NCBI GenBank assembly: GCA_964036315.1
Contig: OZ038496.1
Coordinates: 15,337,024 to 15,401,023 of the forward strand
Direction: 5' to 3'
Source: Acanthosepion esculentum
Taxonomy: Eukaryota > Mollusca > Cephalopoda > Sepiida > Sepiidae
Length of the DNA stretch: 64,000 nucleotides
Position numbers and translations under genes: made by a program. Position 1 is the first letter of the stretch, and every line of letters begins with the position of its first letter. This document shows, one piece after another, positions 31,910-43,284 of this stretch. The notes under the pieces were generated by a model. That model searched no databases. It had not been told where the DNA came from and saw only the letters and a list, made by a program, of their open reading frames with translations.

Positions 31910-33030
31910 TATTGACTGGATGACTATTTGAAGCCATGAAAACACTTACATTTTTTATTACTGTTTTCAGTGATAGCAGACTTATTTTTAATGATTCTGT
32001 AGTCAGTATTAATTATAATGATATTTACGAGTGAATGCATTAATTAAATGAAAGTTATCCACTTAATAGATTGAATGTTACAAATCTAAAAGATATACCA
32101 AAGTTTTTCAAGAGGTAAAAATCTTGAGTCATTACAAACATAAAAAAATAAAATAAAATAGCTAGTAGATCTTAAAACTACCTGCCATATCAGAGCATGT
32201 TGACCATCAACTGATGATTTATTAAAAACCTTTCCTTATCCTTTGGTAATCAGCAGCAGTAAGATTTGGGAAAATAGAAACAGTCAAACTTCAGTTTAAC
32301 AGACTTTGGCATAAAAAATTCTGGATTTAATATAATACAAGTCTGAGATTGTTATGTTGGGATATATAATTATCAATGTTTTTTTGTACAGCTATAGCTT
32401 ACCTTAATATTTTTGTTGAAAATCTTCTTTTAGTGTTGGAGAATGACTAAAGTGCTTGAGAATTAAATTTAGGAAAATTCTACCTACGTTAGTTTTGCCA
32501 TTAGTATTGTAAGGCAGGTTGAACCATATTATGTTACATGTGTGTTGTATTAGCATATTTTTATCTTTACTGTTTTTTTCTTTCTACATACACTAATTTC
32601 ACTTTATGGTTGCAGCGTCATAGTGCTTTGCTATATTGAGTTTTATTATCATCAAATACTTTTTTTTGTTACTGGAGTTGGTCAATAATCTAAATTGTAA
32701 TGATTTGTATAATTGTCAAGGATCTTTTTATGATGCATGGATTTTCTCTCGACATACTTGTGGTTGTATGAATCATTAATGTATGGTTCATAAAAATCCT
32801 TACTTAGGTCTAATGTAATGTTTAGCAGGAAATTGATCACTTTAGTGTTAGTATTGGTGGTAATATTTAGTTTATGATCCTGAGAGAATTTGGTTAGGTC
32901 CTTTCTCATCAGGTTCGCCTGTCTTAGTCTCAGTTTACAAAGGACAATTATACCATCATATGTGTATATACAGTTTTGTTTATATCAGACATAAATCTGA
33001 GTCTCCATAGTAACAGTATTCTATCATATA
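31910..33030. other. no gene recognised
   Basis: AT-rich DNA. A donor-like GGCAG|GTAGTT at 32181-32186 (minus) follows a short coding-like segment (VDGQHALIWQ) but lacks an acceptor, so I did not call an exon. Confidence 0.4.
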
Positions 33031-33034
33031 ATAT

Positions 33035-33603
33035 ATATAATTATTTATTCAAAAATTATAACAAATATGTTATAAAATCACTACAAAAAATAGCCATTTT
33101 GTTTCAACACTTCTGGTGTCTTATCAAGTGATGATGTTGAATGCAGAATAAAGGGTTTTAAAAGGTTCAAATCAATCAAACACCCCTCGCTAATGGAAAT
33201 GCTGTTACATAAGCTAGAATGACCAATCAAAATACAAGTTACGAGAATTCAAAAAACCTGACAACGAACTAAGGTTATAATAATTATTTAATGCTTTAAT
33301 GTTGGGTAGAATAAATTCTATTTTAGTCTAACCCCAACATTAAAGCATTAATTATTATAACCTTAGTTCGTTGTCAGGTTTTTTGAATTCTCGTATACTT
33401 GTATTTTGATTGGTCATTCCAGCTTATGTAATGGCATTTCCATTAGTGAGGGGTGTTTGATTGATTTGAACCTTTTAAAACCCTTTATTCTGCATTCACC
33501 ATCATCACTTGATAAGACACCAGAAGTGTTGAAACAAAATAGCTATTTTTGTAGTGATTTTATAACATATTTATGTTGTAATTTTTGAATAAATAATTAT
33601 ATT
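33035..33603. mobile_element. large palindrome with hammerhead-like arms
   Basis: Two arms of about 273 bp (33035-33307 and 33331-33603) are about 96% complementary around a 23-base spacer. Toward its outer end each arm carries, reading outward, ATCAC, TTGATAA, a stem GACAC/GTGTT, GAAA, an AT-rich hairpin (ACAAAATAG/CTATTTTTGT) and GTGAT. The outer ATCAC/GTGAT pair makes stem I, so this is a hammerhead layout with two core changes (C to T and G to A). Inverted long-terminal structures with hammerheads are known from Penelope-like elements. Confidence 0.7.
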
Positions 33604-33719
33604 TGTTCTACTCTGTATTGAGCACTATTTTAAGAATAGTATTTATTGGTTATTGGAATTTATTCCATATACACCAATCCTATACGTATATATATATATA
33701 TATAAAATATAATTTTAAG

Positions 33720-33835
33720 GTACATTATATTTAAGGTGTAAAGTGTTCAATATCAGAGATACAGTGTATGTAAATATAAAAGTGGACATTGAGGTCAATA
33801 ACCAGCAGTGACAGTCCGTTTAATGCTGAAACACA
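33720..33835 (+). repeat. repeat related to 50027-50070
   Basis: AAGTGTTCAATATCAGAGA, TGTAAATATAAAAG and ACATTGAGGTCAA match 50033-50083 in order. Downstream the copies diverge; here the hammerhead-like part is not preserved. Confidence 0.55.
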
Positions 33836-33837
33836 AT

Positions 33838-34197
33838 CAACACAGGACATACTGAACGCAAGAGAGACAGAGGGAAACAGCAAATAACCTATCTAACTTG
33901 TGTAAATGGATGGCAGAGATGGTGAAAAGACAAAACTTACTAAGAGATACAAAGTATAGGAAGTTGTGGAGAACCATGATCACCTACACCATGAAAGTAC
34001 ACAGTATATTGAAGTAGAAGATAAGAGGGACAAAGGGAAACAGCAAGTAACCTACCTAACAAGCTTATGTATGTGGATGACAGAACAGGGAATGGAAGAG
34101 ATAGTAAAAATACAAACATTGCTAAGAACTACAAGGGATAGAAAGTTGTGGAGAGTCATGATTGCTCATGCCTTGATGGAACACAGCACATAGAAGA
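33838..34197 (+). mobile_element. LINE 3' tail, two tandem copies
   Basis: Copy A (33838-34010) and copy B (34013-34197) each contain AGAGACAGAGGGAAACAGCA-type text, then TGTRTGGATGRCAGA and GTTGTGGAGARxCATGATxxCxxA. Copy B reads as ORF2 C-terminus (TYLTSLCMWMTEQGMEEIV then DRKLWRVMIAHALMEHST). The longer copy at 40340-40835 shows the same tail preceded by RT C-terminal text. Confidence 0.7.
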
Positions 34198-34199
34198 AT

Positions 34200-35300
34200 A
34201 TCAAAACTCATATTTACAAAATTCTATAGAGATTCTATTTACAAAAGATTTTATTTATGAAAAATTATTCTTTGGCTTTTGATTTCAAGTTAGGCATATT
34301 CAGTGTATCTTCAAGTGAGAAAAATCACAAAATGAATGACAAAAAAAAAACATGGAAGGACAAGTATGAATCCTGAAAAATACTCAAAATAGCATTTACA
34401 AAATCAGAAACTTAAGTCTCAATTATTTTCTATTGGAAATATCTATAAATTCTTTTAATAACTATTTTTTCAATTGACAAGCTAAAAAACATATGTATAT
34501 AATACTATAAATTATAAATATCCATATGTAATAAGATAAATTAATGTGAAACATTTACTACATTTTAATTATCTCTAGGACCATTTTGAAAGATAATGCA
34601 ACAGTGATCAAGTGAAAAACCCAAGTTGGATAAAATAAGAACCAAGAAGAGAAAAAAAAAAAAATTTAAAAGATTCATCAGCTGAATAAGAATTATTTCC
34701 AGAAAATGACAGACATTAAAAAAAAAAAAAGGTCACTGGAGGTGGGGTAAGGTGGGGTTCTGGGAGATGACAAGTAGATGGTAGTGTCTGGAAAATAAAT
34801 CTACACAAGTTCTCCAAGCAGACTGTGCTGAACACTTGTCAGTCTGGCCTGATAAATGCTGTACATTTGACGGATTTTGACTGTAACATCTGCTGGGAGA
34901 ATAATCATTACATTTGGGTTGATTAAGACAGTCAAGATAGATTGAAAAATAAATAAATATCAGAATACAATAAAAGTTAAGGAGATATGCAGGCACACTG
35001 CAGTTAAAATTCATTCAAAGATTTAGGTGGGAAAAATTCCCATCAGTTTCAACTTTCCTAGTCCCTTAGGGATGTGTTTTAACCCACAATCTGCAGCAGA
35101 AATTTCCATCATCTGCAGTTATAGGTGCTGTTGAGTAATCAGCAATGGCTAGATGGGATGATACGGAAAAATTAACAACAAACAACTGTCAATGAACCCA
35201 AGACCAATGAAAATACACACCAATGTATATTGGGATTGTTAATATCTGGGTTAAGATACAAGTATATGCTTCATGTAAACAGATAAAGGAAGATTCCAAA
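34200..35300. other. no gene recognised
   Basis: AT-rich DNA, with a GC-richer patch at 34735-34900 and another at 35020-35170 that show no sustained coding frame or known repeat. Confidence 0.4.
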
Positions 35301-35309
35301 CAGCTTAGG

Positions 35310-35450
35310 GGAGGGTAAATGAAAATGATTTTAGGGCAAAAAACTGGAAATCCAATCCCAACAATACCGGTTCTTTCTCCTAAAATCATTTTCCTTCACC
35401 CTCCCCTGGTGGCCCCTTGTGTCTTAATGGCATTATCGCCTTGTTTAAGG
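35310..35450 (-). repeat. repeat X fragment
   Basis: GGTTCTTTCTCCTAAAATCATTTTCCTTCACCCTC and GGCATTATCGCCTTGTTTAAGG correspond to the minus-strand repeat at 26940-27022. An internal inverted/duplicated segment (GATTTTAGG at 35327 and CCTAAAATC at 35377) lies within it. Confidence 0.45.
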
Positions 35451-35484
35451 CAAAGAAGAAAATAATATATATTTCATAACATAC

Positions 35485-35620
35485 ATCTGTTTGATGCTTT
35501 GCCACAAATCAGTGATGTTTTTAGCAGAAGTTCATTAGAGGTTTCAGGTCTATCAACACCATACCTCTCTGCAGTGACACAGATGATACTGATCGGGTAT
35601 TGACTTGTGCCATCTGTCAA
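35485..35620 (-). CDS. internal exon, unidentified gene
   Basis: 136-bp minus-strand exon. The acceptor follows a CT/GA-rich tract (AAATTGTAG|) and the donor is AGAT|GTATGT. It reads 45 codons plus one base with no stop (contains YPISIICVTAERYGVDRPET and LLLKTSLICGKASNR). The one-base overhang matches the two-base lead of the exon at 27877-27956. Composition is clearly protein-like in AT-rich DNA, and the segment is absent from recognised repeats here. I do not recognise the family and do not assign a function. Confidence 0.75.
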
Positions 35621-35638
35621 CTACAATTTTCTCTCTCT

Positions 35639-35676
<38 letters not shown>

Positions 35677-35814
35677 CACACTGCGACTCCTTGGCAATTT
35701 ATAGTCCAATCACAGATAACTTTCAGTTCACCAGCAATCTACACTCTTCTATAAAAAAGGAGTATGATATAATAGTTTTAAGTTATGCTATATTCATGGG
35801 GTAAAATTGAAAAG

Positions 35815-36876
35815 TGTTCAATTGTCAGATTTTAATGAAACTTCCAAAACTCTTTCACAAATGAATTAAATTATTTTTAGAAATGTTTCATGGTATTTTT
35901 TTTTTCCTTTGTACATATGTTACTCCCCACTTGCTTAATTTTATGAAATTGAGAAATTCATTTTTGTGGGGCTTGATATTTATATTAGTTAAAAGCAGAA
36001 GTCAAACAGGACCCCAATTACAGAAAATCTGCTCTTAATTGTAAAAATATGACATTATTTAAATAGAAAAGCCTTTAATTGCTTTTATAAATAAGATATA
36101 TTCTGGACACTATTGTTTTAAGGAAAAAACATTTTTTTTCCCATGAATAATGAATTTTTACGAGAATTGTATTCATTTTTTGTTTTTTTAAATTTTTATT
36201 CGAATAATATATAAACTTTTAAACCTTTTAAAATTCTGTATTAATTTATACTAATTTGGTAATATTGTTAAGTAAAAATTATATTTACTAATCCTCAATG
36301 GAAAAGCTTACTGCAATTCAGAGATGTCCCCACCACCAGTATTTTAAAAAGAATTTTGAATATTCTTTGCATATGTATAAATATGACAATTTTGTAAATA
36401 TGGACATCCATATATGACATTATCAAAAATAAGAGCATTAACTATAATAAATTTAAAGCCAAAGTATCTGAAATACAATAAAACATTTGATCACTTAGAA
36501 TATTTTCCTACATTTTTAAGATTATTGGGTAGTTAAAAAAATTATATAAAAAACGATACATTATATTCATCAAGTAATTTTTAGGGATATGCTGCCCGTA
36601 GGAAAAATTAGTTAAATTTCAAACATCAGGCAGTCAATATAGAGCTGTTAAAAGCTCATAAAAACACCCACCTCCATTTTAAAAATTGCTTTTCGGCAAT
36701 ATTTTAAACTCAAAGTAATATTTGTTTCAAATCTGATTAATTCAACTTTAAATCAGCTAATCTTCCTCAAATTAAAGTTTCAGAAAAGTATATTTTATTT
36801 TTGAAAGATATTTTAATAAAAGAAAATTACATTATGCTGCTAGAATTGTAAATAATGGCTAAAATCAACCATTTAC

Positions 36877-36909
<33 letters not shown>

Positions 36910-37005
36910 AAGAAATCTCATTCCAATCAATTTAAATTAAGTATTTTGCTTATTGGAAATATTAAATTCAATCTATTAGCTTGAAATTAAAACTAAAATA
37001 AGAGG
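35815..37005 (+). mobile_element. AT-rich repeat family Z, copy 1
   Basis: Colinear with 62640-63812 over about 1.2 kb (examples: TTTTAATGAAACTT, AATAATGAATTTTTAC, AAAGAATTTTGAAT, TATTGGAAATAT) and, in reverse orientation, with 44470-44830. It contains a poly-A block (36880-36904) absent from copy 2. No ORF; class unknown. Confidence 0.7.
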
Positions 37006-37068
37006 TTCATGGAAGATTTTTCAATTTTTAAAATGTATTTTAAACTTTAGGTATCACTTTTCTCTAGA

Positions 37069-37114
<46 letters not shown>

Positions 37115-37164
37115 GGACTCTCCCATCGGTTTCGACATATGAGGATCTGACAGCTTAGTTGATT

Positions 37165-39470
37165 CAGTTATGAAGTTTTGTGCGATAATCTTAAGTGGAA
37201 TTTAAGACCCACTAGTGATTTACAAAGGAGGCCACATATGGAGCAAGAGTGAGGACTGTGGGATGAGATCACTGTTGGATTGGCTGACCTTTTAGATCTT
37301 GCTCTTGCTTTTTGAAGATGATTCAGACAAGCAGATTGAAAATTGCTGAGTCCACTAAAACATGTTGATCTCCATTCTACCCACTCCAAGGCTAAGCACT
37401 CAAGGGTGTTATGTGGTATATTGACTGCTAACAAGTTGCTTTTCAGCTTGTCTTTGTATCTTAGCCATGGGCATCCTACATTCCTGTAGCCCTGATCTAA
37501 CTGTCTGTACATTAGGATCTTGGGTATCCTGTCATCAGACATTCTCAAGACATGACCAGTCCACCGTAACTGAGACTGTATGAGAAAAGTCTTGATTCCT
37601 CCAATATTATACCTGTTAAACAGGTCTACGTTAGATGCCTATCTTGAAGGTTAACTTCACAGATTGCACGCAGACAGCTTTTATGGAAAACATCTAGCTG
37701 GCGTATATGGTACCTGTATGGAGTCCATGATGGAGCCATACAAAAGGATGGCAAGTACAACAGCTCTGTAAACCCGAATTTTTGTATCCAGTCGAATACC
37801 CCACTCATTCCACAAGTGATGGCGGTTTGCCGAAAGCACTGGTAGCCTTAGCAATCCGATGCATGATTTCATCATCTAAATTTCCACTGTAATTGACTTT
37901 GCTACCAAGATAGGTGAAAGACTTTACACAGTTCAGGGTTTTGTCTTCTACTTTCAATGGTCTCTCTGGAAATTTGTAGACTGGTGGTTTTTGTTTCTCA
38001 CCACACATTGCTTCGGATAGGACAAGGTTGGTGCACAACTTCAGTTTTCATTATGCTAAGTGTAAGACCAAATGCTTTACATGCAGCAGAGAAACCATTT
38101 ATTAGATGTTGGCTTCATCATCAGTAACCGAAGTGGTGTTTAACACAGTTTCAAAATGCTCTTTCCAGCAATTTAAAATGTGTGACTTATCCGTCAAGAG
38201 AGTTTCACCATCTGCTGTGGAGATAGGAGAAACACCACTTTTTCTGAGGACCGAAAATGCTCCTGAGGCCAGCATAGAAAGCCTTTAGATCCTTTCTATC
38301 TGAAGATTCTTGGAGTTCAGTGGCCTTTTCAGACCACCAAAGCTCTTTCATGGCTCTGAGAGGTCATTGAACCCGACTTTTGCACTTCTTGTAAGCAATC
38401 TTCTTATCAGACGAGTTCTTGTCCTCAATCCATGCTTTATGAGAAGAGTGCAATTGATCTATAAGCTGCTGAAGTCTTGATGTTTACAATATGGCAGGCC
38501 GAGAACCTCCAAGGATGTAGAATATGTTGCATCATGCAGAGCCTTCCAAGATGATTCAACATCATTGGTAATATTTACAGAATCAAGTGCAACATCAAGT
38601 TTGTCAGAGAGCTCAATTTTTCTTTCAGTCGATTTAAGATTCAGTACGTTAATACGCTTGGGCACTGTAGATTTTATAATCCTTCACATTTGCAGATGCA
38701 GTGTAGCTTTACTTCGAAGTAGAACGTAATCTGACAGATAGCATGGTGTGTGGAATGAACGCGTTATCTTAAAATCTTTTATGTCCTGTCTTTTGGTGAT
38801 GACGTAGTCGATCAGATGCCAGTCTTTCGAACGAGGATGCATCCACGTGGTCTTACGACAGTTGGGTTGCTGGTAGAAGGTATTAGAGATACTAAGGTCA
38901 AATTCCTTGCAGATAGTGAGAAGGTGTTTTCCATTAGAATTCACATGACCAATACCATGGCGACCTAAAACGCCCTTTCAAGAACGATAATCATTGCCAA
39001 CACAAGCATTGAAAATCACCTGTAAGGACTAATTTATCCTTATGTTGGACTTTGGAGATGACATCCTGAAGAAGATTGTAAAAATCATCTTTTTCTTCAT
39101 CTGAAAACCTAAGGTTTGCGCGTAGCAGCTAACCATCGTCACACGGGTGTTGCACTCCAGATTGAGGGTTAATTCAATTATATGATCAGATACACCTTTA
39201 GGTAAGGAAGGCAGTGAGCTAGCAAGGTCTGACTTTATGGCAAAGCCAACACCAGACTGGCGTGGCTCTTTCTCAGTCTTACCAGCCCATAAAAATATGT
39301 ATCCGCCTTTTTCTTCCCTAAGCTGAGAATTACTAGGCAGACGTGTTTCACTAATGGCAGCTATGTCGATGTTATATTTCTTCAACTCGAGAGAAACAAG
39401 AGCTGTTTTACACTCTGGTGCAGAATCATTGTCCTGAAGAGTGTGAACATTCCAAGATCCAAAATGGAAA
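37165..39470 (-). pseudogene. APE-type LINE with C2H2 finger, RT core deleted
   Basis: Minus-strand order: endonuclease start SWNVHTL near 39455, catalytic-Glu segment IAAISETRLP near 39360, and endonuclease end TTWMHPRSKDWHLIDYV near 38830. The terminal SDH motif is SDY (His lost, codon 38726-38728). A linker follows (ESSDRKDLKAFYAGLRS near 38280). The reading stops near 38102 and resumes as INGFSAACKAFGLTLSI, which normally lies just after the YADD box, so the RT palm is deleted. RT C-terminal text (VKSFTYLGSKVNYSGNLDDE near 37905) and a C2H2 finger (CSICGLLCKSLVGLKFHLRLSH near 37215) follow. Many frameshifts; dead. The family resembles a LINE widespread in animals; I leave the clade open. 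Confidence 0.85.
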
Positions 39471-39474
39471 TTCT

Positions 39475-40025
39475 TATATTTATTCTGATATTCCTTGCTG
39501 TTTCGACTGCTTTATTGGATAACTGCGGGCTGCCAAGTCACTGTGTGAGCAAGCAGTATTTAAGGCTCCTTTTATTGCATCCTCCCCATAATAGGGAAAG
39601 TAGTGCAATCCTAAATAGGGCTGCTTTGTCACCGATGGAGGACACGGACATCACAATTGCTCATGGTTTGTGAAAGAATGGCCATCACCCATCGATCTGC
39701 CACTGTGTAGAGCTCCAGCTAGAGCCTTTCATCAATATCCTTTACCTGACCTCGTCACCTTCACTCTCTCGCCAGTGGACCTTGCAAATGAATCTGTGTG
39801 GATAAGAACGAATCAAGGTAAACTGCCAGAAAACCCACACAAGTGATTTGATTAAAGTGGTGAAGGCTTGTGCAGAACCATCCACACTTTTCGAAAGTAT
39901 TGATACACTTAGTCGGTGCAAATAAAAGCCACAGATGAAGCAGACAATATACCTCAGGCCTTTCGTGTAAGAGTTTTCCATCTCCTAGACCAATCGTGTT
40001 CTATAACACTGAAGAGCTTGGTCAG
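39475..40025 (-). other. possible LINE 5' region
   Basis: Moderately GC-rich DNA continuing upstream of the LINE endonuclease. The minus-strand frame at 39742-39981 is open but not recognised. It may be 5' UTR or ORF1 relic of the LINE. Confidence 0.35.
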
Positions 40026-40192
40026 CCCTGGTAGACACTATTTGCCCATAGCTGGGACCCTAACAGGTGCTACCACCCCGGGTCAGGGTGGACTTGGGAA
40101 CAAGAGCAATTAAAAGGTGGTTCCACGCTCCTCAAATCCTCCAATCTCCCAATGAGAAGACTTGCTGCCAGATGTAGTTTACCATCATACCC
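40026..40192. repeat. repeat Y, copy 2
   Basis: CCATAGCTGGGACCCTAACA, CCGGGTCAGGGTGGACTTGG and GCCAGATGTAGTTTACCATC match 30606-30760. Confidence 0.65.
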
Positions 40193-40199
40193 AAGACAT

Positions 40200-40205
<6 letters not shown>

Positions 40206-40269
<64 letters not shown>
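40206..40269. repeat. (CA)n microsatellite
   Basis: About 32 perfect AC units. Shorter CA/TA composites lie at 41096-41138, 45822-45853, 49942-49988 and 52481-52524. Confidence 0.97.
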
Positions 40270-40271
<2 letters not shown>

Positions 40272-40339
40272 TTTCCTGACCAAACTCTTGAAAATTAATG
40301 GTAGCCACACAGATTCATAGCTTAAACTGTCAGTATCAG

Positions 40340-40835
40340 ACAGACTTGATGCAATGAAAAGAAAAAGTTAGGATAATACGAGATTGCCTGTACTGTATAT
40401 GATTAGAATATGCTGGACAATCTCCTCATACATGAAGAGACTTGAAGCAACAGAAATGTAGTTCTACAGAAGGATGCTGAGAATACCACAGACTGAAAAT
40501 GTGAACGATGACAAAGTTTTTGAGAAAATGGAAACCAAAAATACATTTATACTTAACATCAGAAATAGGTAGCTGAAATTTCTAGGGCACATAATGAGGA
40601 AAGAGGGCTTGGGAAATTTGATACTCACAGAACAGAGTGAAGGTAAAAGGGACAGAGGAAAACAACGAATAACCTACCTAAAAAGTTTGTGTAAATGGAT
40701 GGCAGCACAGGGTGTCGGAGTGATAATAATAAGATAAAGTTTACAAAAAGCTACAAAGGACAGCAAATTGTGGAGAGTCATGACCAACATTCAGAAGGTA
40801 ATAGCACATAGAAGAAATCTGATGGAAAGATACTG
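40340..40835 (+). pseudogene. LINE ORF2 C-terminus and 3' tail
   Basis: Decayed reading includes EATEM-like, RRMLRIP and LKFLGHIMRKEGLGN-type text (near 40570-40615), then GKRDRGKQRITYLKSLCKWM, RKLWRVM and a 3' tail ending near AGCACATAG. This resembles the C-terminal end of non-LTR retrotransposon reverse transcriptases. Tail-only relatives lie at 33838-34197, 47690-47870 and, reversed, 44340-44450. Confidence 0.75.
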
Positions 40836-41164
40836 GCAGTGTTGTAAATGCCTGAATAATACGATAAGACCTCTGCATTGCTTATAGTGCTCAAGCAGTC
40901 AACCCCTCTAAGTAGTGACCGGGCTTGGTACTGCTTAAATCGGGTGATCAAACAGGAACAGGTGTCTTCAGTATAACTTGAGATATATATATATCCCAAA
41001 TCACATACCAGCTCCTATAGGTTGGTGGAAGAGGGAAACATTTCATCTCCCACAACCTGGTAGAGAGCTGTCCTTGCACTATGAACCAACAATCTCACAC
41101 ACACACACACATATTTTATATATATATATATATATATAGAGTATGCAGCTTATATTTTATATAA

Positions 41165-41720
41165 TAAAGAAACAATTAATACAAAGAATTAAATAGCAAT
41201 GTTAATGTGATTAACGGTGAAATCACTTTGTTAACAGAACTTAATGAGACATTAACTTACTATCAATCCGTTGAATAATAAGATCCTTATATTCAAGTTG
41301 TTGTCAAATGGAAGACACATGCCAAGTACTTTTGACAATTTCAAATTGTCATCTTCAGGGCACAATTTTCTTATATATAGGCAAATACCAAGACATTAAT
41401 GTGTAGACCGAAAGATGTATTTTTTAAATTATGCTATTTATTGACAGTTGAATATACGTTTTGGAGTGTGTGTTGTCGCAACACTAAAGTTCTTTTTTCA
41501 AATCAATACAGTGAAAATTGTGCCCTGTAGATGACAATTTGTAATTGTCAAAAGTACTTGGCATGTGTCTTCCATCTGACAACAACTTGAATATAAGGAT
41601 CTTATTCAAGGAATTGATAGTAAGTTAATGTCTCATTAAGTTCTGTTAGCAAAGTGATTTCACCATTAATCACATTAACATTGCTAATTAATTCCTTTTA
41701 TAAATTGTTTCTTTATGAGA
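41165..41720. mobile_element. inverted repeat with hammerhead-like folds
   Basis: Arms of about 208 bp (41165-41372 and 41512-41719) are highly complementary around a spacer of about 140 bp. Read outward from the spacer, each arm has GTGCC, CTGAAGA (CTGTAGA in the right arm), TGACAATT..AATTGTCA as stem II, then AAAAG, AGTACT and GGCA. TGCC/GGCA forms stem I and AGTACT a minimal stem III, so the layout is that of a hammerhead whose G12 is A. No ORF in the spacer. Confidence 0.65.
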
Positions 41721-41724
41721 TATA

Positions 41725-43050
41725 TATAGACACACACACATACTTGTTTAGCATACAAGTGAAAATGTATACAGTAATTGACTTCAAATTAGAAAAGCCT
41801 TGACATGATGATTTTTCAATCTTTTATACACAGATCAATGCAGTAGCACCCACAGCAGTCTTATTCACAAAGCAGGACATCTTTCATATTTCTCAAGACA
41901 CACCCAACACAAGATACTTCCTACATAAAACAAGCAATAATTTGACTAGCTTTTCATGCAAACGTTTTCCTTTGGTCCATCATTGTTAAACAAGAGCTGT
42001 CAGAATCTCGTCAAGCCTCAAGGACTTGATAAACTAATTTACTGTTTTGTGAGAGATGATCAATAGCAGATATTAAAAGCTCAAGACACGCACACATATC
42101 AATATATCTCACTATAAATATTACATTTATTAGATATACTTATGAGTAGACATCCTCGCTTTTGTTTTTTAACAACAGCAGTAGCAGTGTAATTGACATC
42201 TATCAGTGTGGATATTTTAGAGCCTTAAATAAATTTTGCCTTTAAAGATTTATGAAGCTCCAGGCCAATTGACGTCAATTACAGGGGGGGGGGGGGGGGG
42301 CTACTCAAAGTTGTGTATTCACATGTAATAAGGAATAACATTAGATTATTAATAAAACCTAAAAATTACTTATATATAGCATTTTCTTCCTTAAGGTAAA
42401 GACTGGTGGACAGGACCATTTCCATTCTTTCAGGGAAACTTGTAGACAATGAACTGACATTCTCCCCCCCCCCGTCAGAACAAATATTTGTAGGCAGTAC
42501 AAGCTATAAATGGACACTTCAACATAATTTCTCATAGGGAAGTGGGGCAGAAGAGAACATCCAGGAAGATAAGTGGCTAACATGGTTGCTACAAATGGCA
42601 GTTAATAATCACAAATAAATTAATCAGACCCTCCCCCCTCAAGTCTCCTTAATTATTAATTGGAACCATGAGAGTTAAAAATCAATTATGATATCTTAAT
42701 GGGAAAGTCAAAATAGAACTGACAACAGTGCAGGTTCAACAAGGTATTTTTTTTCCTTCTTTAAGAGGAAGGGAACATTAGGATAACAATTTTTGTTTCT
42801 GGCAAAACATTTAATGATCAACTTAGATTTCCAAAGATTTCTCAGAAAACAAAGGGATATTGTTTTACCTTGGTTTGCTCATTTCATTTTTTTTCTTTTA
42901 TAAAATTTTTTTAAAAAAATCAGAGTAGCAATCAAATTAGTTTTAAAAATGTTCAGGCTTCATCTTTTATAGAGAATGTAAAAAAATTGAGCTACCTTCT
43001 TGTGTGTGTTTTTTTTTATTTTTTTTTTTTTACACTAAATATTTCCCCAA
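41725..43050. other. no gene recognised
   Basis: AT-rich DNA with a 20-G run at 42284-42300 and a short C run near 42467. The open frame at 42359-42583 may lie in a dispersed repeat, but no second copy is visible here. Confidence 0.4.
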
Positions 43051-43054
43051 TACA

Positions 43055-43210
43055 AAGCCACTTAAAGGGAGAAGGTTACTGAATGAGGTTGGAAGAAGCA
43101 CAGATTATGAGGATATGTAAGATAATGTTTGACCCTAAACTTGAATAGGCTAAAATTGTAGTGATCAGGAAAGCAACTCTCAAGAGTCTGTTCCACAGAG
43201 TAGGAGTTCT
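43055..43210 (-). mobile_element. jockey-like LINE ORF2 end
   Basis: Minus-strand text LESCFPDHYNFSLFKFRVKH (near 43170) is equivalent to LRGCFPNYxNLNLFxSxVN at 20690 and to the end at 51075. Only the last ~50 codons and the 3' UTR remain. Confidence 0.65.
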
Positions 43211-43284
43211 TGAGAGAGAGAGAGAGAAAAAAAAAAAAGCTGTCTGAAACTTTCTTCTTGCCAATATGAGGGTGATTCAACCCT

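Noticed and set aside
32180..32230. Minus-strand exon candidate with a donor-like GGCAG|GTAG
   Set aside because: No acceptor or pyrimidine tract, and the open stretch is only about 14 codons.
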